From Pseudocercospora fijiensis CIRAD86 (taxonomy: Eukaryota > Ascomycota > Dothideomycetes > Mycosphaerellales > Mycosphaerellaceae), in assembly GCF_000340215.1 (NCBI RefSeq), contig NW_006921543.1, forward strand, positions 806,001 through 870,000: 64,000 nucleotides of DNA. The letters run 5' to 3'. Every line of letters begins with the position of its first letter. Position 1 is the first letter of the stretch. The notes beneath the pieces are model-generated. The model saw only the letters and a list, made by a program, of their open reading frames with translations, was not told where the DNA came from and made no database searches. The position numbers were made by a program, and so were the translations under genes. Shown here one piece after another: positions 45,200-56,760 of the stretch.

Positions 45200-46839
45200 C
45201 TATGACGAGTTTGAGTTATCTGCACATGACCACGGAGATGTGCGGTCCTTGCTGTTGACAATACCGACGATGGAGCCATAGGTACCTCCGATCATGATGA
45301 AGGTGCCGAGAGTGATGACGATGATTGCCCAGGAGATATGAATCCACCATCCAGTGGTTCGCTCAAACTTGCTCCTGTGCTTGTTGTCGTAAAGGTACAT
45401 CAGACCCATTGGCTGGAAGGACATTGCTGTTGCGAACGAGGCACCAATGAGTGAGATGAGACCATCGAACACTGGGATACCACTTGCGATGAGGTAGGCG
45501 ATGCTGCGAAGACTTAGCTCACTGCGTTTAGGTCTTTGTACTCGACCGCACTCACATGACGACTGTCGAGGTAGAGCCGAACCATGCCATCCAGTGAATT
45601 GGGGTGTTCCTGGTCAAGTGCTCGGTGCCTCTCATAAAGCGCATGAAGATGCTCTTGGCTGGCAAGTGGACGAAAAGCATGCAACTTGCGACAAGACCTG
45701 GCAGGGCAAGGCCATAGCAGACTCTCTTCATGGTCACACCAGCGGATCCAAGGGCAGGAGAAGCGACGTATGAACCACAGTAGTAGTACACAACGATCCC
45801 GATGACCAAGTAGATCAAAGCCACACCGGACTGGGCGATGACGAGACTCTTGGTGTAGTCCTTAGGGTTGCGCATTTCCGAGATGATGGAGAAGAATGCT
45901 GGAGTACCCGCGAAGGCAAAAACGATTGTCGAAACTGCGGAGATGGCTTCTGCGAAAGTGGCTTCGCTGTTGAAAAGCAGGTAGTCGGACTTGTAAACGC
46001 CAGTCTGAGGCGCTGCAGCAGGACGATCTTGCACTCCAACGGCAATAGTGAGAGAGAAGACTCCAGACTCATCAGCGCACGAAACTAGCATCAATCATGA
46101 TCAAGCTTACCAGCTGTCAAGATGCCCGCCACACCGACCCAGGCAATCCAAGACACTCTCCCAAGAGTCTGAATGCTTCCAAACGTCCACCCAATGATAG
46201 CCGCAACAGCGACAAAAATGGCAGTGCATGCGCCGTGAAGCGACAAAGAGTTGAATCCGATACTGATACCAAGCATTGCCGAGCCAGACAAGAAGATAAA
46301 ATCTATGCACGTCAGCTTGGCGCAAATGGCTTATCAATAAAGTTCCACGCCACTCACAGATGTTGAAGCCCCAGTATAGAATCTCCCTGCCCATTCGACC
46401 ATACATCAACTTGCCAGCATCGTCAATGCCGTACACGTCAGGATGGAGAAGCTTGAACCGTCCAACCATCCAGCCCGCCCAGGTAGTCATGCTGCCGACT
46501 ACCAGCAAGATTACGACTCCCGGAATCATCCCCAATGTGTGCAGAGCAGATGGGATCCCGAGCACACCGAGTCCGACCTGCGTTTTCATCATGAGCACCA
46601 CAGTCCCCATCCAACCAACCTGTGCATCTTGGTCAGTTTTGACCCGACCTCCTCGTCGTCCTCGTCGTTCTGCAACCTCTTACGTTTTTATAGTTCGGTC
46701 CATCATGATTGATCGCTCCGAACACTGCATCGACGACATTCGCATCTTTCGGATAGTCCTGGACATCTCCGAAGTCTGCTGTCGGTATGGGAGCAAGCTC
46801 CTCGCCTAGCTTTTTTGCGTCGTCGTAAGGTGGTGGCAT
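45200..46839 (-). CDS. Neutral amino-acid transporter of the AAAP family (Mtr-like)
   Basis: Five coding exons: 46839-46684, 46619-46358, 46302-46111, 46060-45556 and 45503-45200. They total 1419 nt, 472 residues. Introns are 64, 55, 50 and 52 nt; the third uses an uncommon GAG acceptor. An acidic N-terminus (MPPPYDDAKKLGEELAPIP) is followed by about 11 membrane segments: MMKTQVGLGVLGIPSALHTL in TM1, ILYWGFNIYFIFLSGSAML, FSLTIAVGVQDRPAAAP, IVFAFAGTPAFFSIISEMR and YLVIGIVVYYYCGSYVASPA. These match N. crassa Mtr-type proton symporters of the amino acid/auxin permease family at the plasma membrane, importing neutral aromatic and aliphatic amino acids. The C-terminus is short and Ser/Asn-rich. 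Family assignment is firm; exact substrates are not readable. Confidence 0.88.
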
Positions 46840-48121
46840 GAATGGCGACGTTACAACACAACCACAACCGAAAATGTGTGAGGGTCGGGAATAATAAACT
46901 GGACCACCAAGCAAGAGGTAGGTAGGTAGGTAATAATATACGAAAACAAACTTCTGATCGCGTGCGTTGGAATACTTACTCCATGAGGATTGAGGAGGTC
47001 CTTGCCCAGCTATTACTTGATACCCACGGGGTAATGCAAGTCTGTTCGGGTACTAACGGTGTGGATGTATCCACTTCAGCACTACTGTCTCGAGGATTGA
47101 GAGCAAAGGCGGCTAAGAAAGCACCGTCAAGTGCTCAATCAATTGGATTGTTACTTCTGAACCCCTGTCTACGCACGATGCATTCCATGGTCATGCCGGC
47201 CGGCTTTTCTCCAGAATGCGGATAGGATACGCACTACAGTACTCTTTTCTGTTGCTTGTCTTGTCTCTGTGACCTCAGCTGCGAGATTTTTTTTTTTTCT
47301 CTTTTGAAATGGGAAGAGTGCTTGGCGTGGTGGATGGTGGATCTTGAGGGATTTACTTACAGTATCTTGTCTCTCTGCCCTAGGAGTGAGTCTAGTCTAG
47401 TGGCCTTCTGGAAGTCTTCGAATTCTACTAGCGTTTTGCTTCTCTCGCATGAAACAATCGGGGCATAGCAGGCGCGTCGGTCTTTCCATGGCAGTCTGTG
47501 ATGACATTGGCTAGAATAGTTCTAGCCAGCCTCTTTTCTCGAGAAAAGCGTAGAGGGAGGCCATTGCATTTGCCACAGCCATTCGGACTTGCAAGCCTCA
47601 AAATTGCATCCCACAAGATAAATAATTATAATGCCGTGAACAGACTTGGAAATAGACATCTCACTTCGGCCAACAACATCATACTGTAGATGAGAGAAGA
47701 TGCATCCGGATCACGCATAAGCACAAGCACAAGCGTGACGAAGCCAAGAGGGCTCAGGTGATTGCGGTACTTGGCTGATGAGTTTTGAGGGACTAAAAAC
47801 CTCTTATTCCGATCCGTGGCGACAGCGGTATTTCGAGGCCGCGAACCAACATCATCCTCGTGACTGTATGTGTCGACCGTGATACACTGTTGCGAGCGGC
47901 AAAAGAATCATGTTTCCGTGAATATGAACTGGTTTTCTGAAGTAGGAGGGTATGCTTTGTCCCCTGTTCGTCTCTGCTGTTGAGAATCTAGAGTGGTCCG
48001 ACTTATTGGAATGAATTCGCTGGCCCCGCTGTATCATCTCCGTGTATAATCATCCCCTTCATCAAACTCCAAGAATATGCATCTGTAAAATTAATGCTTC
48101 GCTTCGCTTCGCGCTTCGCGT
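46840..48121. other. Intergenic region
   Basis: About 1.28 kb with a tetranucleotide GTAG repeat near 46918-46931, a T12 run near 47289 and a CTTCG repeat at about 48095-48119 next to the following gene's stop codon. Small frames at 46962-47689 have no domain support. Confidence 0.5.
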
Positions 48122-50298
48122 CTAGATATTCGGACTCAACTGATCATACTTGACACACTTTTCCACGCTCTCGATGCTCGCCTGCAGGAATTTCCTGGCC
48201 TCTAGACCAGCCCATACCTTGACCATCGACAGGTCACCTGAAGTGAGCATAGATTTGCCGGATTGGGCGCCGAGTTGGCGAAGGATTGGTAGTGCCCTGC
48301 AGAAACTAATTAGTCGACAGTTGCGGTGAGAACGTAAGGAGATCCTGCTCACCCAGAGAACAAGTCCAGATCCGGATCCAAAGTCCTTCCAATACCTTCC
48401 AGTAAGAGGATAGATAGTACGACATTGACGAAATCACCTTCGAGCCTGACGTGATGTGATCGAACCATATCCAAGACCTCATTCAAAATGTCACCGATCT
48501 TGATGTTGCCGAGCGCAAATGTCCGGCTCTTGACACCGAGGACTAAGTGCTGCATTCGCAATGCAAAAACTTCTTCATCGATGACAGCATCAGGTTGTCG
48601 ACATCTCTCGACCATCAGCTTGCCACTCTTGTATCCATCAAATTCGGCGACAGATTTGAAGAGGTCCAAGAAGTTCTTACGATTCGTCTCATTCAATTCG
48701 GTCACCAGTCCAGCATCGATAAAGATGAGTTGCGGTCGATAGTTTTCTTTGTCGATTTGCTTCAGCGTCGCAAGCCAGGATTCTTTGTTGTCACGATGCG
48801 GTTTGAGACGGGAAATGACTTGCTCGGTGACGTCCTCCGAGCCTTCCACATCAGGCTTGCCTTTACCGGTCCAGCTAGGAAAGGGTGTCCGGTCGCGAAC
48901 CGTTGCCGGTCGATAGAAGCGTACCATGACGTTTCCTGGATGGAGATCGGCATGGATGAAGTTGTCAATTAGGAGCATGTGGAGGAATGCATCGAGGCCT
49001 TCGTCAGCGATCTCCTTCTGGAAGACTCCGCCGCCATTGTGGAGGAAGTGCTCGAGTGGTATACCAGTAGCGAATTCTTCTACCAAGACTTGGCGAGTGG
49101 TATACTGGGTGTATGGGTAGGGAAACCATGCCGTTGATCGGGTGCGAAAGTTCTTGCGGAAGAGTGTCAAATTGGCGGCTTCGATTCGGAGGTCCAGTTG
49201 CAGTCTCATCATCTCGCCGAATTGCTTGACCTCATCTGGAAAGGAGAACCATTCCATCGTGGGAATGGCGTTGATGATATTCGCGAATGCACCCATGATA
49301 CACAAATCTCTCCTCACAATCCGCTCGATCTTAGGGTGCAATACTTTGATTGCAACATACGTGCTCGGGACACGATTCGGCGTGCTCTTTAATAGCGGAT
49401 CTACGGTCCTTAGAGCTCGTTCCCGAATGTTCTTCGGCGCTACCTCGATCTCCTGTTGACCTTCGCCGACCAGATCTGGTTTGAGCTTCGCTTTGTAGAC
49501 CTGTGCAATGGCCCCAACGCCGAGCGGCTGCTCGTCGAACTCGTCAAAGATATCCTCAAACCGTCTCCCAAAGGCTCTCTCAATCGTCTCTTGCGTGACT
49601 TGCAGGCTATGCGCGGGAGCGTTTGAATGCAAAGCACTCATGATCCGACACATTTGTGTAGGAAATATATCCGTTCGACTCGCAGCCCACTGACCCAACT
49701 TAATGAAAGCTGCGCCAGCTCTTTCCATGCTTGACACCAGAAAGCCATACCACCACAATGTCCCGCTTCGTTCACCATCTTTATCTTTTTGCCGCGCTCC
49801 AAACCACATTACGGGAACCGTAGCAATTACGGGGACAAATATAATAACCAGATGAAAGAATCGAAATGTCGTTGCGATAGGTTCATAGATCCAAGTATCC
49901 AGGAATTTCCACAATCCAACACGGACTTTCTTGCTATTGCGTAATGTTTCCGGCACGTACTCCTCAATTTCCCGCCGAGAGATTTCGAGCATATGTTCCT
50001 CGTGCGTCTTTCCGTCATTGTTGTCCTCATCGTCCTCTGCGATCGAAACGAATGCGGCGGGGCTGAGAGCTGCGAGAAGGAGTGTTCCTCCCTTGACCGG
50101 CGCGGGAGGAGGTCTGAAGGTTCTCCGCGCATTATGGAAAAGATTGGAGAATGACTTTGTACTACGCCCACTTCGTATGCTGTAGTTGATATGTCGAATG
50201 ACCCGAGGTCGGGCAGGCGTCGTATTGTGTATGGCTCTGAGGCATGTCCGGCCTAAGGAGATGGTGGCTCGCATTCTGTGGCGAGCGTTTAATGTCAC
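48122..50298 (-). CDS. Mitochondrial ABC1/ADCK (UbiB-family) atypical kinase-like protein, Mcp2/ADCK2 type
   Basis: Exons 50298-48353 and 48296-48122 (56-nt intron, GTGAGC...CTGCAG) sum to 2121 nt, 706 residues. The N-terminus is rich in Arg, Ser and Thr with few acidic residues (MTLNARHRMRATISLGRTCL), a mitochondrial presequence. A hydrophobic segment follows at about 146-167 (FFHLVIIFVPVIATVPVMWF). The ABC1 domain shows AAFIKLGQWAASRTDIFP (KxGQ motif, Lys about 200), PLGVGAIAQVYKAKL (modified glycine loop), YVAIKVLHP, FIHADLHPGNVMV (catalytic loop) and LIFIDAGLV (metal-binding Asp). The family regulates coenzyme Q or membrane lipid homeostasis; yeast Mcp2 sits in the mitochondrial inner membrane. 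Assignment to the Mcp2/ADCK2 branch is from overall motif style. Confidence 0.9.
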
Positions 50299-50791
50299 CG
50301 GAGTCCACTTTGGATCATTATGGTCTGTTTAATGGCCACTGTGAAGCCTGTCGCTGTCGTCGTCGTCGATGATCCAAGGGAAGGTTGAATGTTGACTTGC
50401 AGCGGGAGAGTTCGCGTTGTTTCTTCGCTGGCATGGGTCGCAGAGCCGCATACGTCAGTGATGATTACGTGGAAATAGGAACAGGGATACATTCACTCTC
50501 GACGCTGCATATATGTACCATCAATGTGCCAAAGAACATCATTGGGCAAGGCTCTTGTCAGTAACCCTCCTCAATAGACACAAGAATGGAAGCCAGTGCC
50601 AGCACGCATATCGGATAACCCGCTTTCGAATACCTCGTTCTTACACCCTCGTCTATCTCCAAGTCACTATCGTAACATTCTACAGTAGTCCGAAGGGATG
50701 AGGCCTACCATCCCTCCCCATTTATCTTCGAATGTGGGAGCGCAGAAAACTGGAGAGAATAAGTCTGCGACCTGTACAGTGCAATGGCCAC
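50299..50791. other. Intergenic region
   Basis: About 490 bp between the 5' end of the ABC1 gene and the 3' end of the peroxidase gene. It contains a short GTCGTC repeat near 50353-50366. No gene supported. Confidence 0.5.
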
Positions 50792-51859
50792 TCAAGAGAT
50801 GAGTGAGGTGCAGTCCACAAAGTTGTCCACCACACTTTGAGGGATACCAAGCACGCTAAGCTTGTACATGGCTGCAGCGAACTCGGACGTCCAGGTTGCT
50901 GCACCAATATCAGCAAATATGACCTACTGTTCCCTCGATCATCACCTACCTTGATCGTTCGCAAACGCCGTGAACGCTTTGCCACACTCCGTGGTAGCAT
51001 TGGAAAGGTTGACGTCCGAAGCGAAGCTGTACACGCCACGAGTACGAGATTGGGTCTGGCTGTAGTAATGGTTATCCCAAACAGTCGGGTCGGAGTCTTG
51101 CGCACCTGCATATGAAGTTAATTGTCCGATACTTCCGGAACGGCAGACACTTGTTCACTCACCTCCGAATGGAATGCCGTTCGCCTGCTCCGTGAGCGAA
51201 ACGCTCACTGTGTGAGCACCCATCAAAGCCGCAAGTTCCCTCGGACTGAAGGTTTTATCTTTCCAGAGCTTGATCAAAGTATTGTAATCGGATCCCTTCC
51301 CAAATGCTTGCGGCAGAAGTCCTCCTGGAGAAGCTGCGCTGGATTCCTTCCTCCCTACCACGGTCTTTACTGTTGGACCTCCTCGGCAGCTTTTGATTCC
51401 CACACTCCCTGCAAATTGGACGAGATCTGCTGCGCTCACGCCCTGGCTCTTGTATGTAAGGTATTTCGGCAGCAGGAACGGATCGCGATAATTCTGCTTC
51501 ATGGGAGCGTTATCGCCTCTGGATATCTCTCCGTCATTCAGGAGGAGAGAGCCGTCTGCACCTCCAGAAGCTGGAGCGATGACGGGGTTTTTGACCGAAT
51601 AACCAGCTGCATCGTGAAAGGCGAATCGAATGGCGGATCGGGCGAGGTCATTACAGCCTGAGAAAGACCGTTTGAGATCCTCTGCCACTACGCTCCAGAC
51701 TAGTGGGCAGGATGACTGTGACGCCGTTAAAGTGCTTGCTGGGCTCCGTGGATCAAGGGGTTTCGAGTTGCCTATTGAAGACACTGTGGCCGCCGTGCAA
51801 AGATTGTGTGCGAGCAGCAATGCGGCGACACCGAAGGTCAGGGACCTCAAGGCCATCAT
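50792..51859 (-). CDS. Secreted class II-type heme peroxidase
   Basis: Exons 51859-51163, 51105-50950 and 50898-50792 (introns of 57 and 51 nt, GTGAGT...TGCAG and GTAGGT...TGCAG) total 960 nt, 319 residues. I start at ATG 51859 (or the adjacent ATG 51856), so that MALRSLTFGVAALLLAHNL forms the signal peptide. An open frame extends to 51949 but would bury it. Motifs: AIRFAFHDAAGY (distal Arg about 78 and His about 82), ASGGADGSLLL (Ca-binding region) and ELAALMGAHTVSVS (proximal His about 216). The joined exons give AQDSDPTVWDNHYYSQTQSR and ATWTSEFAAAMYKLSVLG, as in fungal plant-type peroxidases. It probably oxidises phenolic or other substrates outside the cell with H2O2. Ligninolytic Mn or Trp sites cannot be confirmed by eye. 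Confidence 0.88.
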
Positions 51860-52937
51860 GGTCAGGACCGTAAGGAATGTGAAGAAAGGGAAGACTAAGA
51901 TTACCGATTTCCAATGGCGAGACTGTCGTATTTTGTGCAAGAAGCACAACAGAATTTACTGAGCGCGTTTCAGTGAAACGAGTGAAAGGGGTTCACGACC
52001 CGCGTCACAAAAATAATTCGCTCTATTGAGCAAATATTGCCACACTACCGACGCCTACAAACTCAGTAGTAGCATTCCCGTCTTCACACTATGACTCGGG
52101 ATGGAAAGACTAATGATAAGCCGTCCAGGAACAACTCAGGGGATCGCGGGTAAGTTTAGGAGAATTTGTGATCTTCAAAGACACGCTAAGAGGGACCGAA
52201 TCAGATTCAACTTGTCGCAGCTTCCGAATTCGGTAATTTCCTCGGGCTGTGGGGATGCTTTAGAGCGTGATAGGGCGACTACTGTATACATTCTTCATCG
52301 AAGGGTTAGTGGCGCTGCAAACTCTTCAGCACGAATTGACGTTGAGGGTCGGACAAAAGCTTGTGTTGGATAAGCAATGTTTTAGTACCGTGAGATATGA
52401 GCTTGCGCGGCGGACGACGTGGTTTGGGAGCACGGCATGAGCCTCTCACGACATGGTTTGTCTTTGGCTGCGCTGCGTCAGGATCTGGGCCCGGTAACTC
52501 ACTCCACATGGACGTTCAGTTACCCTTCTGAACTCACAATGCTTGTCAGAGAACAAAGAACCTCTTTGTGAGTCCTCCATAATAGCATTGAGTGTCCCTG
52601 GGAGCAACAGCATCCCGAAGGACGGTACAATAGCATTGTACGAATAGCATTGTACCAGCACAAAGAACTTCGGGCCCTTCTGTCAAAGTTCAATAACTGA
52701 CAAAGCCCGTGCAAGCACAAAGACCTCTTCGTGTGAGCAGATGATAAAATGCAGGAGGGAACATGCATTCTATCGAAATCACAACCTATCACTCGAGCAG
52801 TCAAAGGAATTCAACACGATCTCGCAGGTCGAGATCTTCTAGTTCGAATACAACGGCATTTCACTCGAGCAATCACATCAACCTAAGTATTTGCGATCTT
52901 CCGAAAGACACCACAACGCTTCAACGCCATCATCATT
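51860..52937. promoter_or_regulatory. Divergent intergenic region with short imperfect repeats
   Basis: About 1.08 kb between the peroxidase 5' end and the first tandem paralogue. At 52545-52745 there are imperfect repeats of the type GCACAAAGAACTTC / GAACAAAGAACCTC / GCACAAAGACCTCTTC. A perfect 7-bp stem palindrome GTACAATAGCATTGTAC lies at about 52624-52640, with part of it repeated directly after. No gene is supported. Confidence 0.5.
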
Positions 52938-53960
52938 ATGAAGTCAGAGACAACCTACAACACTCGCAGTGGCGAGGTCCAAGCTGCTTGTCGCCGTCAG
53001 CACAAGTCCCCCGAAGACATGAGCATCGACGAGATATGCTCTCTACCTAAGGACAACATTGGCTATCAGTATCTGATCAAGCTCTTCAAGCACCTTGAGG
53101 TGTCAGATATCCTCTATAAGACGGCTAACGACCAAGACATGTTCACACGCGCGGCGTTGATAGGGCGCTTCAAGGACGCCATCTGGCACGGGCCACGTGA
53201 GCACAATTCCTCGCACGTTCGGTTGGAACTGGACGTTCAGGAAGCTCGAATGCTCAAAGGTCTATCGCCACTCCCAAACTCGTTCATGCTCAATACTAAG
53301 TATGACGCAGAGACCCGTGGTCTACACCTACCAAGACGCCATCCGGACTTGAAGTCATGGCTCGAGCAGCACGGCGTCTACACTGACCAGAAGTCGATAC
53401 CAATCATTGATCAGCACAAAAAGGACGGTAAGTTCAACAAACCCAAGTCCAAGCCCAGACGCAAGGTCATCCAAAGCTCACTTACTCCTAGAGATCTCCC
53501 AAGCTTACGCTCTAGCTCAAGCACAAGCTCACGCCGCTCAAGGAAATCGAACAATTCCAAGAGCGTCAAGCCTGACGATGATGTCCCAGAGTTAACCCAA
53601 GAGGAGTACCAAGAGAGACAGAAACTGGCGGCTGCACAAGCAGATGCCAGAATCGCACGCTCAGGACCTCGTAGTTTGCGCGAATGGGCTGCAAAGCTGG
53701 ACGAATACGTCCCACCCTTGCGCTCTTTACCGGCAGATTGGGCAGCGAAACTAAGCCCTCAAGAGATCACTCAGCGAGAACAAGCTCGTAGGGAAGCAAT
53801 CGACGAACTAGAGGTAGCTGTCTTGGCAGCTCATGTCGAGTTCGAAACTGCCCTAGACGAAGCATCGCAAGCTCAAGCACAAGTCAAGCTCAATAAAGCG
53901 AGATTTGAATTGAAGCTTGTCAGAGGCGATGATGATCTGATGGATATTGATGGCTACTAG
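52938..53960 (+). CDS. Hypothetical protein, tandem paralogue 1 (family not recognised)
   Basis: An intronless 340-residue frame from ATG 52938. A conserved N-terminal region (about residues 11-125) contains LPKDNIGYQYLIKLFKHLEV, RAALIGRFKDAIWHGP and VRLELDVQEARMLKGLSPLP. The middle is Lys/Ser-rich (KPKSKPRRKV and SRRSRKSNNSKS, possible nuclear localisation). The C-terminal third is Ala/Glu-rich helical (REQARREAIDELEVAVLAAH), probably coiled coil, ending DDDLMDIDGY. The N-terminal region aligns with the gene at 54792: IGYxxLIxLxK, RxxLxxRFxxxxW, ELxVQEARxxxGLxPL. No known domain, signal peptide or membrane segment. Basic linker and acidic tail suggest a nuclear or nucleic-acid-associated role, but that is speculation. 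Confidence 0.68.
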   Translation: MKSETTYNTRSGEVQAACRRQHKSPEDMSIDEICSLPKDNIGYQYLIKLFKHLEVSDILYKTANDQDMFTRAALIGRFKDAIWHGPREHNSSHVRLELDVQEARMLKGLSPLPNSFMLNTKYDAETRGLHLPRRHPDLKSWLEQHGVYTDQKSIPIIDQHKKDGKFNKPKSKPRRKVIQSSLTPRDLPSLRSSSSTSSRRSRKSNNSKSVKPDDDVPELTQEEYQERQKLAAAQADARIARSGPRSLREWAAKLDEYVPPLRSLPADWAAKLSPQEITQREQARREAIDELEVAVLAAHVEFETALDEASQAQAQVKLNKARFELKLVRGDDDLMDIDGY

Positions 53961-54791
53961 TCTCACGCTGTGAAGTGAGGCAATTGTGATGGAATATCGA
54001 CATCTCAGGCTCTTCGGCGCTGGCGGTATGTGTAAGTTGCATAGCATAATCTTCAACCCTGCTCTTGATCGTTCTCCATCTGACACTAATAATAGGCTCC
54101 AGCTTTCATCGTAGAATCACATTGTTGTAAAGTTCCAAGTTCCTCCATCTTTGAAGCTGTCTTCCACGTGTGAAGCATGCTGCGTAGGCTTAAAAGGCCG
54201 TTTCGTGAAGGCTAGGGCAGTCGTTGACGTGGCATTGTGGCTGATTTGCTATCTGTACAATCCAGGTCAGCATCTGAGCGAGGTGAGGAAGACCATCAAC
54301 TAATAATCACACAAGCTCCAAGCTCCAGGCGACAGCACGGAGTCAAGCATATCTGTCACTGGATGTAAGTCGTGCGGCATCACTCGAGAGCTGCTTTGCC
54401 ACTTCTTCAACTGATCACGCGCCAGACCCTATGATGACAAGAGATTGGTATATAATACCTCTCAGCCCCTGATGTTCATGTGATTGAATACATGCTATCT
54501 TCCTCGAGCCTCCTACCTGTGCGAAAGTGGACGGAAGAATCGGCGATGTTTGGATCATGGCCCATTGCCTGGGAAACGGGTGAAGTTGTTGTCTGTCAAC
54601 GCGATGCTCTCCAAGCTTCGTGAGCTCGCGAACACCAAGACTCCTCCTCACCGGCTCAACTCCTCCCAGCTGCACAGAAGCCCGAGATTCCACATCGCAG
54701 GTTCGTCTCCCCTAGACCATTTGATTCCTCCATCAGAGATACTCACATGCACGCAGCCGCACGATTAGATTGACCCCTTTCCAAGTCGTCA
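53961..54791. other. Intergenic region between tandem paralogues
   Basis: About 830 bp. A frame at 54484-54768 is open but shows no similarity to either paralogue and no domain. This region presumably carries the promoter of the second paralogue. Confidence 0.5.
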
Positions 54792-55931
54792 ATGGCCTCC
54801 TCTGCCCCTGGCAGTCCGCCGGCCAAGGCGAAGACGTCTAACAAAGAAGAGAAGACGTTCGAGTTCAAGCCAGGAGAGATCCTCGGAGCTTACAAGGCGC
54901 GTCGCGACACCTTCGACCCTAGCACTGCATCTGATGATCATCTCTTCGGACTGCCGCTGGTGCACATCGGCTACGATGTGCTCATCGAGCTGCTCAAGAG
55001 ACACAACCCCGACAAGATGCTTGCCAACATCAAAGGCACCGCGCAAGATCGAGCTCAGTATCGTGCTCTCAGAAAACAGGATCTGTACAATCGCTTCCAC
55101 CAAACGACTCTGTGGTTCGACGAGAACAGCGAGAATGGAACGACCAGCCGCGTAGCGGTGGAGCTGGAGGTTCAGGAGGCACGTCGAGCGCGTGGTCTTC
55201 CTCCCCTGTCAGACGCATTCCTACACACCGAAGATGGAGACAACGTGTTGCGCTGGAATCTGCTGCAGCAGAATTACACCCTTCGTTACTTCCTCGTGAG
55301 TCAGAACTGCAACATCGGCTACCCTCGCTCTCAAGTGCCACCTCCAAAAAAGCCCAGCACCCCGTCACGGCAGAGAAGACCCATTTCGCACGCCCAGCAG
55401 AGCGCTCGAGTCGCCACTTCATCAGCAACTCAACAGCACTCACCATCCCGCCGTCGTACCGTCACCACATCAATGACCACCGCACCCAGCTTCGACAGTC
55501 GCGCTCCCCTGACCATCGAAGGACTGACGGAGCAACGCAATCACTTCCATCAACTGAAGAACGACTTGTGGATGGAGATCTCGCGCTACGACGACGACAT
55601 GCCCGAAGATCTGATCGACGAGTTCCACGAGACGCAGCGCCAACTCCGCGACACGGAGAACATCTTACGGCTGAAGATCGAAGAACAAGATCGTCGCGCT
55701 CGCCCCGTCGCTCCTCGTCCACGGCGTCAACTTGGCCTGATGCGTGAGAGAAACATCTCAGCCGCCCCTGAAGAAGAGCCATCAACTCGCCGTCCCGAGT
55801 CCATGCCTGAACCTCCCGCACAGCGTCGTCGACTCGGTCTGATGCGCGAGAGAGCCATCCCAGCCCCTGAAGAAGAGCCATCTGAAGCCGCTGGCATCGA
55901 CAAAGAATTCGCCATTTCAGATTCGGAATGA
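54792..55931 (+). CDS. Hypothetical protein, tandem paralogue 2 (family not recognised)
   Basis: An intronless 379-residue frame. Residues about 26-145 match paralogue 1: LPLVHIGYDVLIELLKRHNP, QYRALRKQDLYNRFHQTTLW and VAVELEVQEARRARGLPPLS. A Ser/Arg/Gln-rich basic linker follows (STPSRQRRPISHAQQSARVA), then a helical region (EQRNHFHQLKNDLWMEISRY). The C-terminus holds a 2-fold internal repeat of about 50 residues containing LGLMRERNISAAPEEEPS and LGLMRERAIPAPEEEPS. It ends in an acidic tail. The repeat is absent from paralogue 1. The gene stands directly beside the 139-bp tandem repeats and the RIP-degraded terminal region. No family recognised; the open frame, codon-level conservation with its neighbour and biased composition support a gene. 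Confidence 0.72.
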   Translation: MASSAPGSPPAKAKTSNKEEKTFEFKPGEILGAYKARRDTFDPSTASDDHLFGLPLVHIGYDVLIELLKRHNPDKMLANIKGTAQDRAQYRALRKQDLYNRFHQTTLWFDENSENGTTSRVAVELEVQEARRARGLPPLSDAFLHTEDGDNVLRWNLLQQNYTLRYFLVSQNCNIGYPRSQVPPPKKPSTPSRQRRPISHAQQSARVATSSATQQHSPSRRRTVTTSMTTAPSFDSRAPLTIEGLTEQRNHFHQLKNDLWMEISRYDDDMPEDLIDEFHETQRQLRDTENILRLKIEEQDRRARPVAPRPRRQLGLMRERNISAAPEEEPSTRRPESMPEPPAQRRRLGLMRERAIPAPEEEPSEAAGIDKEFAISDSE

Positions 55932-56202
55932 TTTGGAGGGAAGATATCAAGCCTTTCCCATTCTGGGGTTGCGCGGTTGGGAAATTCCGAAGGAGTTTTT
56001 TCTTTGTTGTTAGAGGAATTGCTGGGTTTTGAAAAGGTTTTGAGTATAGATACCCATATGCAGGTTTTGGGGTTGGGATGGTAATGAAAGGGAATACTCC
56101 GCTCACAAAGGAATGGTACAGATAGGGAAAAGTAATGGATTGGGACAGTAAATTGCCATATGCCTTCCGTCGTGTCTCTTGGGCTATGCTGCTAACTTCT
56201 AT

Positions 56203-56760
56203 TCTCGAGGACTTCATATAGGTCGCAGTAGAGGAAGCGGTTATAGGTGAAGAGCTCGGTGCTCCACTTTTAAGAGGCACTTTCTACCAAATCTAAGCGA
56301 CCGCTCCCACATCCCCTTAAGACTATACTCCTAAGTTCATTTCTCGAGAATCTTATATAGCTCGTAGTAGGAGAAGCGGCTAAGGGTAAAGAGCTCGGTG
56401 CTCTACTTTTAAGAGGCACTTTCTACTAAATCTAAGCGACCGCTCCTATATCCCCTTACGACTATGCTCCTAAGTTCATTTCTCGAGAATCTTGTATAGC
56501 TCGTAGTAGGAGAAGCAGCTATTCGTAAAGAGGTCGGTACTTTACCTAAAGAAGCACTTTCTACCGAATCTAAGCGACCTCTCCTATATCTCCTTAAGAC
56601 TATACTCTCGAGTTTCTCTCTCGAGGATTCCGGGGCTTTCCTTCTACTATATCTTTTAGGCTATAATACTAATATCTCTTTTCGCTAATTTAATACTTCT
56701 TAGTTTATATAAAGCGGTTATTTATAAAGAGCTCGGTTCTTTACTTAAAGAGGGCTTTCT
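56203..56760. repeat. 139-bp tandem repeat array
   Basis: Units begin at 56203, 56342, 56481 and about 56619 with TCTCGAG(G/A)A, a period of 138-139 bp. Each carries GAGCTCGGTGCT and AAGAGGCACTTTCTAC. The first unit keeps near-normal composition, while later units accumulate C-to-T/G-to-A type changes. Further diverged, shorter copies continue to about 57000 (AAGAGCTCGGTTCTTTACTT appears again near 56740 and 56850). Confidence 0.9.

Noticed and set aside
55462..56280. 272-residue minus-strand frame
   Set aside because: Mostly antisense to tandem paralogue 2 and the first 139-bp repeat; Arg/Ser composition mirrors the sense strand.
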